64,000 bases of DNA from Bernardetia sp963719525 (GCA_963719525.1 CAVRCG010000004.1:3348001-3412000), one strand, 5' to 3'; shown: positions 8,204 through 18,728, numbered from the stretch's first letter. The notes: generated from the sequence alone by a model not told the origin. A program made the numbers and translations.

Positions 8204-11200
8204 AAAAACGATACTCTATTTAGCTCAAAACCTACTAATTTTCAAAATTTGAAATTAAAAGAATTCAAACCAGCTCAATCTCTCAATCAAGCTTACAGAA
8301 AGGAACATGTAGAATTGAAAGAATTCGAACGGTTTGCCGATGCCTTACAAAAATTACTTGAGGAAACAGAAAAGCAAGGAGAAGAAAATACAAAGAATCT
8401 GATGGCAGATTTTTTGAAAGATGCCTATTACAAAAATATTCACGCCATAAATACAAAAGGAAAAATTGATGCCGTTATTTTTCATCGAACTACTCAAAAA
8501 AGTAATGTAGGCGTGATGATGGAAACGAAAAAACCAGAAAGTAAAGATTTTATCAATAAAGATAATTTCAATAAAAAATCGTTCCATCAACTTATCTATT
8601 ATTATTTGATAGAACGAGTAGAAGAAAAAAATACAGAAATAAAGAATTTGATTATTACAGATGTTTACGAATGGTTTGTTTTTGATGAGAATGAATTTGA
8701 TAGATTATTTTATCAAAACAAAGAATTACTAAAGAAATTTACTAGCTTTCAGAAAGAAGGAAAAAGTACAGAACATTTTTATAAAGAAATAGCACATTCC
8801 TTTGTTGAAAATTCAGAAGAAGAAATTAATTGTACCTATTTTAATTTAAAAAATTACCAAGAAGATATAAATAAATTTAGAAAAAATAATTATGTAATTG
8901 AAAACGAGAGAGAATTAGACGAAGAGTTAGACACCAAAAAGCTCATTCATTTATACAAAATTCTTTCTCCTGTTCATCTTCTCAAAAAACCTTTTGCTAA
9001 TGATTCTAATTCACTAAACAAAGACTTTTATAACGAACTTTTGCATATTTTAGGATTAGAGGAAGTAAAACAGCAGAACAAAAAAATCATTGAACGAAAA
9101 AACAAAAAAGAAAGAGAAGCAGGTTCTTTTTTGGAAAACACCATTTCGAATATAGAAGATAGAAAGTTATCAGAACACGAAAAAATCGAAACTACTGCAT
9201 TAAAACTTTCCATTACGTGGATAAATCGCATTCTTTTTCTCAAACTGTTGGAAGCACAATTATTGAACTATCACAAGAAAGAAAAAAAAGAAATTCGTCA
9301 AAAATTTAGATTTTTGAATAGTTTTACAATTAAAGATTTTGATGCGTTAAACAAACTATTTTTCAAAGTTTTGGCAGTCAAACGAGAGGAACGAACCAAC
9401 GAATTTGATCATTTATCTGCTGTTCCTTACCTAAATAGTTCTCTTTTTGAGGTTACCGAATTAGAAAATACTACTATTTCTGTTAATTCTCTTTCTGACA
9501 CATCAATGATTACTTTGTATTCCAAAACTATTTTGAAAGATGCAAATGGAAATCGTTGAACAGGAAAAGAAAATCCTCTAAATTATCTATTTGAATTTTT
9601 AGATGCGTATAATTTTAGTTCAGAAGGAACGGAGGAAATTAGAGAAGACAAAAAAATGCTTATTAGTGCTTCTGTTTTGGGACTTATTTTCGAAAAAATA
9701 AATGGATATAAAGACGGCTCTTTTTATACGCCAAGTTTTATAACAATGTATATGTGCCGTCAGACGTTAAGGCGAGCTATAGTTCAAAAATTTTCAGATG
9801 CGTATAGAATAGAACAAAAAAACGATTTCGAAAAATTTAGAGAGTTTGAGAATTTTGAAGCCTTGCAACAATTCTTGTTTGAGGACAGAAGTAAAGAAAC
9901 ACGTTTGAAAAATAATGCAATTTTTGATTCAATAAAAATCTGCGACCCTGCTGTTGGTTCTGGTCACTTTTTGGTTTCTGCATTGAACGAACTTATCGCA
10001 ATAAAAGAAGATTTACGGATTTTAGCAGACTCAGAGGGAAACCGACTTTCAGTTTATACAAAAATTGAAAACGACGAACTTGTTATTTTAGAAAATGAAG
10101 AAACGATTTTTGAGTATCAAGTGGGAAACAAATACAGTCAGAATATACAAAAAACCATTTTTCATGAGAAGCAAAAACTAATAGAAAACTGTCTTTTTGG
10201 TGTCGATATCAATTCTAATTCTGTCAAAATATGCCAGTTGCGTCTTTGGATTGAACTTTTGAAGAATGCGTATTATATGGACGAAACAAATTATCAAGAC
10301 CTTGAAACTTTTCCGAATATTGATATAAATATAAAAGTAGGCGATTCTTTGATAAGCAAATTTAATGTGGATGACAAGATGAATTTATTTGGAAATCGGT
10401 TGAGAGATTTGGTAAAAAAGCGAATTCCTGACTTCAAGAAACAAACAGAATTGTATAAATCGGTGCGAGATAGAAAGGCAAAATATCAAATTGAGAAGAA
10501 GCTAAAAGAACATAGAACGTGGTTTGATAGTTTGAGGAGTCCAGAAGACAAAGAATATATTGAACTTAAAACATTGGAGAATAATTTTACCACCTATGGA
10601 TTGAGTCCTTTTGCAGAACAAACTATTTTAGATAAAATGTTGGAAGATGTCAAGGCTGCACAAAAAAAATACGATAAAAAAATGGAAATTTATGATAATT
10701 CTTTCGAATGGCGTTTTGAATTTCCAGAAGTTTTGGATGATGCTGGTAATTTTGTTGGTTTTGATGCAATTATTGGAAATCCTCCTTATATTGATATCAA
10801 AGCATTAGACAAAAAAACAGTAATTTATTTATTTGAAAATTATAAAACGGCTAGTAATCGTATCAATTTGTATTCCTTTTTTATAGAGAGAAGTTTGGAA
10901 ATTATGACTAAAAATGGAACAAGTTCTTTGATTGTTCCTAATTCGCTATTGGTAAATTCTTCGTATTCCAAAATTAGAGAATTGATTATCGATGACTTAC
11001 TTTTACCTATAAAGTTACCAGACGGAGTTTTTGAGGAAGCAAGTGTAGAAACTATCATTTATTCATTACAAAAAAATACTAATTCAGATAATTGTACTTT
11101 AATAAAATACCAAAGAGAAGAAGTTTTGGAAGAAATAAATCATTCAACTCGTTCAACTCATTCATCAGTAGAACAAAAAAATAAAGCGTTTTGGAAACAA

Positions 11201-11956
11201 GATGAAAATAAGCGTTTCAATATCTATTTGAGTAACGATTTGCAATCTATTTTTTCAAAACTAGAAAAGCAAAATTCAAAACTCGCTGATATGTGTGATT
11301 TTTCATTAGGAATTACTCCCTACGACAAATACAAAGGGCATACAGAGGAACAAATACAAAAAAAGGTTTTTCATTCTACCAAAAAAGCAAGCAAAAATTA
11401 CAAGCCTTTGATAGCAGGAAAAAATATTCAACCTTATTTTATAGACGAAAAAACAAGTGAATATATAAAATATGGCGATTGGTTGGGAGCAAAACGAGAA
11501 GAACGTTTTTTTACAGAAGATAGAGTTTTGGTAAGGCAAATTGCATCATCAAAACCTCCACGAATTTTTGCTAGTTGCACCGAAAAACCTCTTTATTTTA
11601 CACAAATTGCCTTTGCTTTAATTTGTAAAACTGAAAAGTACAATTCCAAAATCATAACAGCTTTGCTTAATTCTAAACTTCTAAATACTATTCACAGGTA
11701 TTTGTATTTAGACATAGAAAAAGAAGTTTTTCAAAAAGTACTGATTGCAAATTGTAAGTTATTACCTATTCCAGAAAATCCAAATCAAGAAATAATCCTT
11801 CAATTAGAACAAAAAGTAGAACAAATTTTAGCCATAAAAAAAGAAAATCAAACAGTTTCTACAACAGAGTTAGAAAACGAAATTGACAAACTCGTTTACT
11901 CTCTATATGGACTTGATGAAAAAGAAATAAACGTTATTGAAGGTGGATTGATTTGA
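8201..11956 (+). pseudogene. type IIG restriction-modification enzyme, interrupted by in-frame TGA
   Basis: The gene encodes a single-chain enzyme that would cut DNA near its site and methylate adenine in it. The frame stays the same throughout (about 1250 aa) but has one TGA at 9557-9559. The N-terminal part has a PD-(D/E)XK-type nuclease site (D90, E108-T-K110). After the TGA come a helical segment, the methyltransferase motif I DPAVGSGHFL (about residue 582 of the joined chain), motif IV NPPY (about 859) and a TaqI-like target-recognition region. The 32 codons between the TGA and the next ATG (9656) clearly continue the protein, so 9656 is not a natural start. The opening codon is TTG (8201); the next ATG is codon 68. 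The TGA may be a real inactivating mutation, a miscall, or a read-through site; splitting gives a nuclease-only and a methyltransferase half. Confidence 0.85.
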
Positions 11957-12140
11957 GGAAGTTAGAAAAATCAAATTAAATCGGTGGGTGTTTTTGGGGG
12001 TTTATTTAGTTTGAAATAACGAACCCAAATGTAAATCACTATTAGTATTTTGTATAGACAATAGGTTAATAAAACTTTATTAAAAGAAATTTCCAGAGAA
12101 CTATTCTTTGTATATTCAACCAATTGTAATAAATTAAGAT

Positions 12141-13175
12141 ATGAAAGAACAAATAAAAATAGCTTATCACAAAGAGTTAGAGGAAATACAAAAAAAGATA
12201 CAAAAAACAGAAAAAGTATATCACTTAAATGAATTATTGCAAGGTTCAAATTGGCTTTTTATTAATCCATATAATTTTGGTTATGAAATAATTGAATTAG
12301 AGAAATTAGTAGAAGAAAAGACTATAGACGAGAACAAAGTATTTGAAATTTATGCTAGATCTTTTTTTGATTTAAGAACCACAAGTGCCTTTGTAGAAGG
12401 ATTTTATAAAAAACGTCCTCATATAAAAGATTTTATATATCTAATTGACCAATCTGTAATATTGGCTTTACAAAAAGATTTTGCAGGAGCAATAATAATT
12501 TTAATCCCTGTCATTGAAGGTTCTATTAGAAAATATTTAGTCAGTAAAGGGAAAAATCCTAAAAAAATAATTAATATCGAAGAGCTAAAGAAGATTAAAT
12601 TTTATTTGTTAGCAGATTACGTTGAACTACAACTATCATTTTTAGAAAATAAATATTTTAATTTAAAAGAACAAGGACATTTTTTTGATAAAAATCACAT
12701 AAAGAAAATTACGAATAAACATAAAGAGTACTTTGGGCTTTGGATAGACCAATTTCTAAACTACTTAGAAAATAATTTATATCTTGATACTAGAAAAGGA
12801 GAAGTTGTTGATAAATTAAACAGAAATATTATACTTCATGGATTTGAAACAGACATTAAGTACAGTTTTAGTAACTTTTTGCGAATATTTAATTGCTTAA
12901 ATTTTATCAGTTGGATGTATGGAGAAGTAAACAAAGAATGTTTACCTTTCGCAGATGCAGAAGAGGAAGCAATAAACAAGAGGTTAATTCAATATACTAA
13001 AATACTAATAGTATCAGAATCGTTAACAGAAACTAAAAACAATATTTATGGGAATTTAGAAGATGCTGAAATAAATTATATTAGGTATATACCTTATCAT
13101 TTTTCTAAACCACTATCTATTTTATCAAAAAAAATAGAAAAAATATTAAAAACAGTTGAAGGTTTCTTCAATTAA
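12141..13175 (+). CDS. HEPN-motif protein, possible RNase of a defence locus
   Basis: This 344-residue, Lys- and Ile-rich, mostly helical protein carries R228-N-I-I-L-H233, a canonical RX4H HEPN motif with Asn after Arg, in the context LNRNIILHG. HEPN domains in toxins and abortive-infection proteins use this motif to cut RNA; the similarity to Apea-like/Abi families is my inference from the motif and its position in a C-terminal helical bundle. A segment IPVIEGSIRKYL near residue 130 also resembles helices of such families. It starts 184 bp after the RM gene on the same strand, and a strong terminator follows, so both may form one defence patch. It could equally be an unrelated HEPN or DUF4209-like protein. 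Confidence 0.6.
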   Translation: MKEQIKIAYHKELEEIQKKIQKTEKVYHLNELLQGSNWLFINPYNFGYEIIELEKLVEEKTIDENKVFEIYARSFFDLRTTSAFVEGFYKKRPHIKDFIYLIDQSVILALQKDFAGAIIILIPVIEGSIRKYLVSKGKNPKKIINIEELKKIKFYLLADYVELQLSFLENKYFNLKEQGHFFDKNHIKKITNKHKEYFGLWIDQFLNYLENNLYLDTRKGEVVDKLNRNIILHGFETDIKYSFSNFLRIFNCLNFISWMYGEVNKECLPFADAEEEAINKRLIQYTKILIVSESLTETKNNIYGNLEDAEINYIRYIPYHFSKPLSILSKKIEKILKTVEGFFN

Positions 13176-13195
13176 TCTTTTAACCAAGTACAAAG

Positions 13196-13230
13196 AAAGT
13201 AGAGTTTCAAAAATGAAACTCTACTTTTTT
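13196..13230. terminator. bidirectional terminator between the HEPN gene and dnaJ
   Basis: AAAGTAGAGTTTC pairs perfectly with GAAACTCTACTTT across a 6-nt loop, and a T run follows on the plus strand (A run on the other side). It serves the convergent genes on both sides. Confidence 0.85.
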
Positions 13231-13255
13231 AGAATATTTTATAAAAGGTCAAGAT

Positions 13256-14417
13256 TTAATGAAAAAATTCTTTCACTTTATCAAAAAATGAACGGTCTTG
13301 TTTGTCTAAATCGGGTGCAAAATTATCCGAAACCTTTAAACGTTCCATTTCTTTGCGTTCGTCTTTAGAGAGTTTTTGAGGAATCCAAACATTTACATGA
13401 ATAAGCTGATCGCCTGTTTCGTATGTATTATACGGACGAATTCCTTTTCCTCTAAGTCGTAATATTTTTCCTCCTTGTGTTCCTGCTTCAATCGGCACTT
13501 TTACGCTTCCATCAATCGTCGGAACTTCAACAGTTGTTCCCAAAACAGCATCTGGAAAACTGATACACAAATCATAATGTACATTTTTTCCTTCTCGTTT
13601 CAAGAATTTATGTTCTTCTTCTTCTATCAAAATCAATAAATCGCCTGCAACGCCTCCTCGTGGTGGATAATTTCCTTTTCCTGCCATCGAAAGCTGCATT
13701 CCGTCCTCAATTCCTGCTGGTAATTTTATTTCGGTTACTTCTTCTTTCATCTGAACACCTTCGCCACTACAAGACTGACAAGGCGCAGTAATAATCGTTC
13801 CCTGTCCATTACAAGAAGGACAAGCTGCCGTCGTTACCATTTGTCCTAACATGGTATTTGTCACTCGTCGCACCTGACCATTTCCGTTACATTGCTTACA
13901 TGTCTGTTTGGAAGAAGCATCTTTCGCTCCCGAACCATCACATGTATCACAAGAAACCTGACGTTTTACTTTGATTTTTTTCTCTACACCGTTTGCTATT
14001 TCTTGAAGCGTAAGTTTGAGTTTGATACGAACAGAAGAACCCTTTTTCTGACGCTGCTGTCCTCCTCGTCCACCTCCAAAAATGTCATCAAAAGGAGAAC
14101 CTCCTCCCTGACCACCAAAACCACCACCGAATATATCTCCAAAATGAGAGAAAATATCGTCGGCATTTTGGAAGCCACCACCTCCACCACCGTTCATTCC
14201 TTGATGTCCGAAACGGTCATATTTTGCTTTCTTGTCTGGATTTCCTAAAGCATCGTAGGCTTCAGCAGCTTCCTTAAATTTGTCTTCTGCTGCTGCATTT
14301 CCTGGATTTTTGTCTGGGTGGAATTTGATGGCTATCTTTTCGATAGGCTTTTTTTATTTCTTCTGTTGATGAATTGCGTGAAACACCCAACACTTCGTAA
14401 TAATCTCTCTTGGTCAT
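13256..14417 (-). pseudogene. dnaJ: chaperone DnaJ, one-base frameshift in the J domain
   Basis: DnaJ delivers unfolded proteins to DnaK and stimulates its ATPase. The repaired protein has 386 residues: a J domain starting MTKRDYYEVLGVSRNSSTEE with HPDKNPGN, a Gly/Phe-rich stretch (about 75-110), four CxxCxGxG zinc motifs (about 145-215; CDTCDGSG, CKQCNGNG, CPSCNGQG, CQSCSGEG) and the C-terminal substrate domains. The frame breaks at the T run 14337-14340 (plus strand), where one extra base changes the expected RKIAIKFHP into a stop-prone frame just before HPD. Downstream, the frame is open from 14197. It follows grpE on the minus strand, 101 bp apart. Probably a sequencing error, as the rest is perfectly conserved. 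Confidence 0.93.
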
Positions 14418-14493
14418 AACTAATAATTAATTTTTTCTAAATTCGGTAAAGTAGTATGTCAATGTTTTTTTGATTGTTTTTGATTAGTCAAAA

Positions 14494-14512
14494 CGACAGT
14501 TGGAAACTGTCG
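14494..14512. repeat. CGACAGTT hairpin between grpE and dnaJ
   Basis: CGACAGTT-gga-AACTGTCG is a perfect 8-bp stem. Relatives are near 23723-23812, 28690-28715 and 34385-34410. It may partly separate grpE from dnaJ transcription. Confidence 0.6.
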
Positions 14513-14518
14513 GCTACT

Positions 14519-15133
14519 TTATGAGCCTACAACTACTTTAGCAAAACGAACTACTTTATCGTTAAGAAAATATCCTTTTTCTACTTGATCAACTATTTTA
14601 CCTTTCATATCTTCCGAAGCTGGCGTTGTCGTAATTGCCTCATGAACGTCCGTATCTAATGGCTGACCGATAGGCGATTCCATTTCTTTAAGTCCTTGCT
14701 GCTCCAAAACAGAACGAAAACGTTTCTGTAAAATTCCGATAGCATCAAAAGCAATATCTGCCTTTTGGTCTTGGTCGTCTGTTTGATTTATAGAACCTTC
14801 GGCACGCTGAAAATCATCTAAAACAGGAATAAGTGCAGCCATTATTCTTTTGTTGGCGAGCTGTATAGTTTCAATTTTTTCTTTTGCAGTACGACGACGG
14901 TAGTTTTCAAATTCGGCTACTGTACGAATGTATTTATCCTTTAATTCTAAAAGATCAGCATGATAATTTGGTTCTTCTGTCGTATTCTCTGTTGAACTGT
15001 CAGTTTCTTCGTTTTGATTTTCATTCATTTCTGCCGAAGTGTCCGAAGTGGTTTCAGTATTGTGTTCTGAATTTATATTTTCGTCTGCTTTGTTGTTTAT
15101 AGAATCGTTTTCAGAATGATTGTTAGTATTCAT
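14519..15133 (-). CDS. grpE: nucleotide exchange factor GrpE
   Basis: GrpE releases ADP from DnaK and so resets the chaperone cycle. The 204-residue protein has an unusually long acidic, Asn/Glu/Thr-rich N-terminus (about 1-55), then the coiled coil with the family core LKDKYIRTVAEFENYRRR near residue 65, a linker, and the beta-rich head ending in GYFLNDKVVRFAKVVVG, which is the GrpE C-terminal signature. It precedes dnaJ in the same direction and both likely form the heat-shock pair grpE-dnaJ; dnaK is not in the window. No CIRCE or similar operator was seen upstream. Confidence 0.97.
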   Translation of the reverse strand: MNTNNHSENDSINNKADENINSEHNTETTSDTSAEMNENQNEETDSSTENTTEEPNYHADLLELKDKYIRTVAEFENYRRRTAKEKIETIQLANKRIMAALIPVLDDFQRAEGSINQTDDQDQKADIAFDAIGILQKRFRSVLEQQGLKEMESPIGQPLDTDVHEAITTTPASEDMKGKIVDQVEKGYFLNDKVVRFAKVVVGS

Positions 15134-15732
15134 ACTACGTAAATTTTGATTTTGATATTTTAGATTTGAATGTCTTTTTAATTTATATGTAAAATTGCTC
15201 GTTGTAACCTTTATAATGTGCTTATACCAAAAAAATTATTAATTCACTTCTACTTAAATAGTAAAAGAATAATTAACAGATATTGATTATTAATGTAAAA
15301 GCAAAACAATTTTATTCTAATTATGGTATCAAAAAGGCAATATATTTGCCAAACGTGCAGACTGTTTTTTTTGTGTCAGTTTGACAGAGTTTATATTTTT
15401 CTCTTCTAAAACTTTACTAAAGTTTAATTTTAATAATGTGTTAATTATTTGGCAATACTTCAAAAAAACCAAATAAAAGTTTGATTTTGGTTTGATTATT
15501 GAACATTTCTGTTTATATTGCGTTACAATCGCTTCCAAATAGAATCCAAATTAGAAAAAAGCAGTTTTTGATTTATCCTTAAATTAAAATTATAACCTTC
15601 TTTATAGTTTTATCTTAATTCAAAAAGACTTATTTTTAGTACGATTTCTAACGATATGAAGACTTTATAAAGACCTTCTCATTATTGTCTTTGACTTATT
15701 TTTTATTTGCTTGCCTTAACTTTTTATTTTAG
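15134..15732. other. intergenic, divergent promoter region of grpE and the amidase gene
   Basis: About 600 bp of very AT-rich DNA between divergent genes. An open frame at 15329-15538 has no family features and is not accepted. No repeat or clear promoter match was found. Confidence 0.4.
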
Positions 15733-16422
15733 ATGAAAAAATCTTATTTGACTCTTACTTGCTTACTTTTCATCGTATTTTTTGTATCCTCTGCTTTTGT
15801 TTCTTCTCCTAACTCTTCTTTATTAGGAGGTGGCGAAGAAAAATTTATTCCAAAGACAGAAGTTGCTTCCAAACTTTTATCAAATGCTTGTTCTCGTAAT
15901 CGTTCTTCAAATGCTTCTATTACGCACGTTATGATTCATTTTTGTAGCAATGCAGCGCAAAAACCAGAAAATCCGTATAATTTAAAAGATATTTTGAATG
16001 TATTCGAAACCTATAAAGTTTCGGCGCATTATATTATAGACAGAGAAGGAGTTATTCATCACTTAGTAAATGAAAATCGTGCAGCACATCACGCAGGAAG
16101 AGGACATTTATCTCACGAAGAACATCGCCACAACGATTTAAACGGACGTTCGATAGGAATTGAAATGATGGCAATCGGAACACAAGACGAAATGTCAAAA
16201 TTTATTTCGACTTCTACCTACCAAAAAATAGCTAAAAAAGATGTTGGTTTTACAGAATTGCAATACAAATCACTCTCAAGACTTTTAAAAGATATTGAAA
16301 GTCGTCATACAGATATTAGCCACGACCGTAAACACGTAGTTGGACACGATGAATATGCGCCTTCACGTAGAAGTGATCCGGGGAGTTTGTTTGATTGGAA
16401 AAAAATTGGTCTTACGAATTAA
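15733..16422 (+). CDS. secreted N-acetylmuramoyl-L-alanine amidase (Amidase_2/PGRP type)
   Basis: The enzyme would cut the amide bond between MurNAc and L-Ala in peptidoglycan. The 229-residue protein has a signal peptide (MKKSYLTLTCLLFIVFFVSS) and one Amidase_2 domain. The first zinc His is in THVMIHF (about residue 60-65), the second His and Asp are in HVVGHDEYAPSRRSDPG near 205-220, and GVIHHLVNENRAAHHAGRG and NDLNGRSIGIEM are the conserved core. It is exported and probably works in cell-wall turnover, not on recycled muropeptides in the cytoplasm. It is monocistronic and followed by a hairpin repeat. Confidence 0.93.
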   Translation: MKKSYLTLTCLLFIVFFVSSAFVSSPNSSLLGGGEEKFIPKTEVASKLLSNACSRNRSSNASITHVMIHFCSNAAQKPENPYNLKDILNVFETYKVSAHYIIDREGVIHHLVNENRAAHHAGRGHLSHEEHRHNDLNGRSIGIEMMAIGTQDEMSKFISTSTYQKIAKKDVGFTELQYKSLSRLLKDIESRHTDISHDRKHVVGHDEYAPSRRSDPGSLFDWKKIGLTN

Positions 16423-16428
16423 TATTTA

Positions 16429-16460
16429 TTGTTGGTGTCGCTTCGCTAAAACACCAACAA
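16429..16460. repeat. GTTGGTGT hairpin repeat
   Basis: TTGTTGGTGT and ACACCAACAA form a perfect 10-bp stem around CGCTTCGCTAAA. The same element, inverted, is at 32646-32677; degenerate ones are near 18709 and 43413. It may double as a terminator for the amidase gene. Confidence 0.7.
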
Positions 16461-16578
16461 TGGCAACTATTTTAATCAAATAAGGCAAAAAATAAGAAAA
16501 CAAAAAAATTCTACAAACTACGCAGCTACGCAGCTAAATTTCTATATTTCTAAATAAGATTATTTTCTAGAACTAATC

Positions 16579-17223
16579 TCAATCTTTCAAAATCTTCTCA
16601 ATTTGAAAAAAGTGTCTGATTTCGTGATTGATGACAAAACGAAACGTATCTCCTAAGCTAAGTTTCATAATAGGAATAGTAAGCGTAATTTTGGTTTTGT
16701 TGATATTTACTTGTTTCGATTTTTCTAAAAGACGTACAAACTCGTTTTGGTCGCTGATAAAAGTATCTAAAACTTTTCTATCTACGCCACTATGAATTGG
16801 ATTTTTGTCCTTAAAAGTATTCATTTTATTTCCAATTTTCAGAAAATGGTTTTCTGTTGGATTTCTACTTTTTGCTATCGTAATTACTCCTTTCTGAACA
16901 GGAAGCATAGCATTAGCTGCGTAATTTCCTATAAATCCACTTTTGTATAAATAATCTTTGTTCGAGTTTAATGTGTCTTCATTTTTTATTTTTGTCTTAC
17001 TCTCCTTCTCTATTTTTTCATCAATTCGCTTTTCAATTTCTTTCACATAAAAATTACTATACCGATTTAGATGTTCGATACACTCTAAAATAGTCCAGCT
17101 GTCTGTATTCGGACGAATATTTAGTTGTTCATTAGATAACTGTTGAAGTTGATTTGCTTTTTGAAGTAACATTTTTATCTCTTCAATTAGCTGTTGAGTA
17201 AGTTTTGAGGCTTGAATTTTCAT
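16579..17223 (-). CDS. DinB-like metal-binding protein
   Basis: This 214-residue protein looks like the DinB/YfiT four-helix superfamily: SWTILECIEHLNRY near residue 45-58 supplies the first metal-type His, and INHEIRHFFQIEKIL at the C-terminus supplies the others in the H-x3-H spacing. Such proteins bind a divalent metal; some are thiol transferases (bacillithiol or mycothiol type) but no substrate can be named here. No signal peptide is present. It sits alone between the amidase gene and argH, on the arg strand but with an 190-bp gap containing a TTTATCAA repeat. Confidence 0.8.
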   Translation of the reverse strand: MKIQASKLTQQLIEEIKMLLQKANQLQQLSNEQLNIRPNTDSWTILECIEHLNRYSNFYVKEIEKRIDEKIEKESKTKIKNEDTLNSNKDYLYKSGFIGNYAANAMLPVQKGVITIAKSRNPTENHFLKIGNKMNTFKDKNPIHSGVDRKVLDTFISDQNEFVRLLEKSKQVNINKTKITLTIPIMKLSLGDTFRFVINHEIRHFFQIEKILKD

Positions 17224-17355
17224 AGAGAAAGAAATTTTATAGTTTTAATAATTTATTTATACAAAAATACATATCTCTACTTTTCGAAAACATTGATTCA
17301 AATCAAGAATTCAGAAAAACACTCTATATTTGTTCAAAATTAATCTTCAAAACTC

Positions 17356-17410
17356 AACTTGATAAATCAAGTTGCTACGTATTTTGTGTAATAATATGAT
17401 TTATCAAATT
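17356..17410. repeat. TTTATCAA interspersed element (copy 1)
   Basis: AACTTGATAAATCAAGTT is an 18-bp palindrome, followed by GCTACGT and a second TGATTTATCAAATT. It lies directly downstream of argH. Similar elements are at 21238-21293, 28840-28908 and 43583-43658. Confidence 0.6.
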
Positions 17411-18691
17411 TTAAAATTCCTCATCAAATTTTGCCTTGATTTCTTCCAAACAAAGATTCCCAATACTTCCCTCGTGCGTATGATTAACCGTTTTTTTAGG
17501 ATTAAAATTACCTTCCAAAATCTGTTTTCCTAACTGTTGATAGGCTTCTCTAAAACTCATTCCATTCAAAACCAGTTTATTGAGTTCTTCTACACTATAG
17601 ACATAATCATAAAGCGAATTATCCATTATATTTTCGTGAATAATAATATTTTCTAACATAAAATGACAAACGATTAAATTTTCTTTTGTCGTTTCGATAG
17701 CTTCCATTACACTTCCTTTCAAAAGTTGAAAATCTCTATGATAACCACTTGGCAAATTATTGGTAATCATAATAAGCTCGGCAGGAAGATTTTGAATTTT
17801 GTTGCTCTTTCCTCTCAAAAGCTCAAAAACATCAGGATTTTGTTTGTGAGGCATAATACTAGAACCAGTCGTCAGTTCTTTTGGAAAACTTAAAAAGCCA
17901 AAATTTTGACTATTGTACAAACAAACGTCCATTGCAAATTTTGAAAGCGTTCCAGCTAAAGAAGCCAATGCAAAAGCTACCGTTTTTTCTAGTTTTCCTC
18001 TACTCATTTGTGCTGCAATAACATTGTAATTGAGTGTTGAAAATTCTAATAAATCCGTCGTCATTTGCCTATCAATCGGAAAAGAACTTCCATAACCAGC
18101 AGCCGAACCCAACGGATTTTGGTCAGTAATTTTGAAAGCAGCATTGAGTAAAACAATATCACTAATCAAAGTTTCGGCATACGCACCAAACCACAAACCA
18201 AACGAAGAAGGCATCGCCACCTGCAAATGGGTATAACCGGGAATGAGAATATCCTTGTGTTTTTCACTTAATTTTAAAAGTAAATCAAAAAGATTTTTAG
18301 TTAATTCTTTGATTTCAATCAACTCGTCTTTTATATATAAATGCAAGTCGACGAGAACTTGGTCGTTACGAGAACGAGCTGTATGGATTTTTTTACCTGC
18401 TTCGCCAATTTTCTCTGTCAATTGAAACTCTATTTTAGAATGAACATCTTCAAAATTATCTTCTATTACAAACGTTCCTTCTTCTATTTCTGTCTGAATT
18501 TCTTGCAATCCGTGTTCAATATCTTGTAATTCTTTGTCTGTCAGAATACCGATTTTGTGTAGCATTTTGGCGTGAGCACTATTTCCCAAAACGTCGTATT
18601 TGGCGAGTTTCATATCCAAAACTCTATCGTTTCCGACCGTATAAGTTTCAATTAAATTATTGATAGAATAGCCTTTGTCCCAAAGTTTCAT
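17411..18691 (-). CDS. argH: argininosuccinate lyase
   Basis: ArgH splits argininosuccinate into arginine and fumarate, the last step of arginine synthesis. The 426-residue protein belongs to the aspartase/fumarase superfamily; its signature GSSIMPHKQNPDVFELLRGK (about residues 272-291) carries the flexible catalytic loop, and TARSRNDQ near 85 and HLQVAMPSSFG near 140 are the usual substrate-binding stretches. The N-terminal MKLWDKGY is typical of this branch. It is the last gene of the minus-strand arginine cluster; a hairpin at 18709-18728 lies between it and the deacetylase gene. The length is slightly shorter than the E. coli enzyme (457). Confidence 0.97.
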   Translation of the reverse strand: MKLWDKGYSINNLIETYTVGNDRVLDMKLAKYDVLGNSAHAKMLHKIGILTDKELQDIEHGLQEIQTEIEEGTFVIEDNFEDVHSKIEFQLTEKIGEAGKKIHTARSRNDQVLVDLHLYIKDELIEIKELTKNLFDLLLKLSEKHKDILIPGYTHLQVAMPSSFGLWFGAYAETLISDIVLLNAAFKITDQNPLGSAAGYGSSFPIDRQMTTDLLEFSTLNYNVIAAQMSRGKLEKTVAFALASLAGTLSKFAMDVCLYNSQNFGFLSFPKELTTGSSIMPHKQNPDVFELLRGKSNKIQNLPAELIMITNNLPSGYHRDFQLLKGSVMEAIETTKENLIVCHFMLENIIIHENIMDNSLYDYVYSVEELNKLVLNGMSFREAYQQLGKQILEGNFNPKKTVNHTHEGSIGNLCLEEIKAKFDEEF

Positions 18692-18708
18692 AATGTTTAT
18701 GTATGTGT

Positions 18709-18728
18709 CGTTGGTAAGGATACCAACA
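18709..18728. repeat. GTTGGTA hairpin in the argE-argH gap
   Basis: GTTGGTA-aggaTACCAAC makes a 7-bp stem; it looks like a shortened member of the GTTGGTGT family. Confidence 0.5.

Noticed and set aside
9656..11956. ATG 9656 as natural start of a separate methyltransferase gene
   Set aside because: The 32 codons before it continue the same protein in the same frame and match its style, so 9656 is an internal Met.
15329..15538. 69-codon minus-strand frame
   Set aside because: Low-complexity, no signal or family features, lies in a divergent promoter region.
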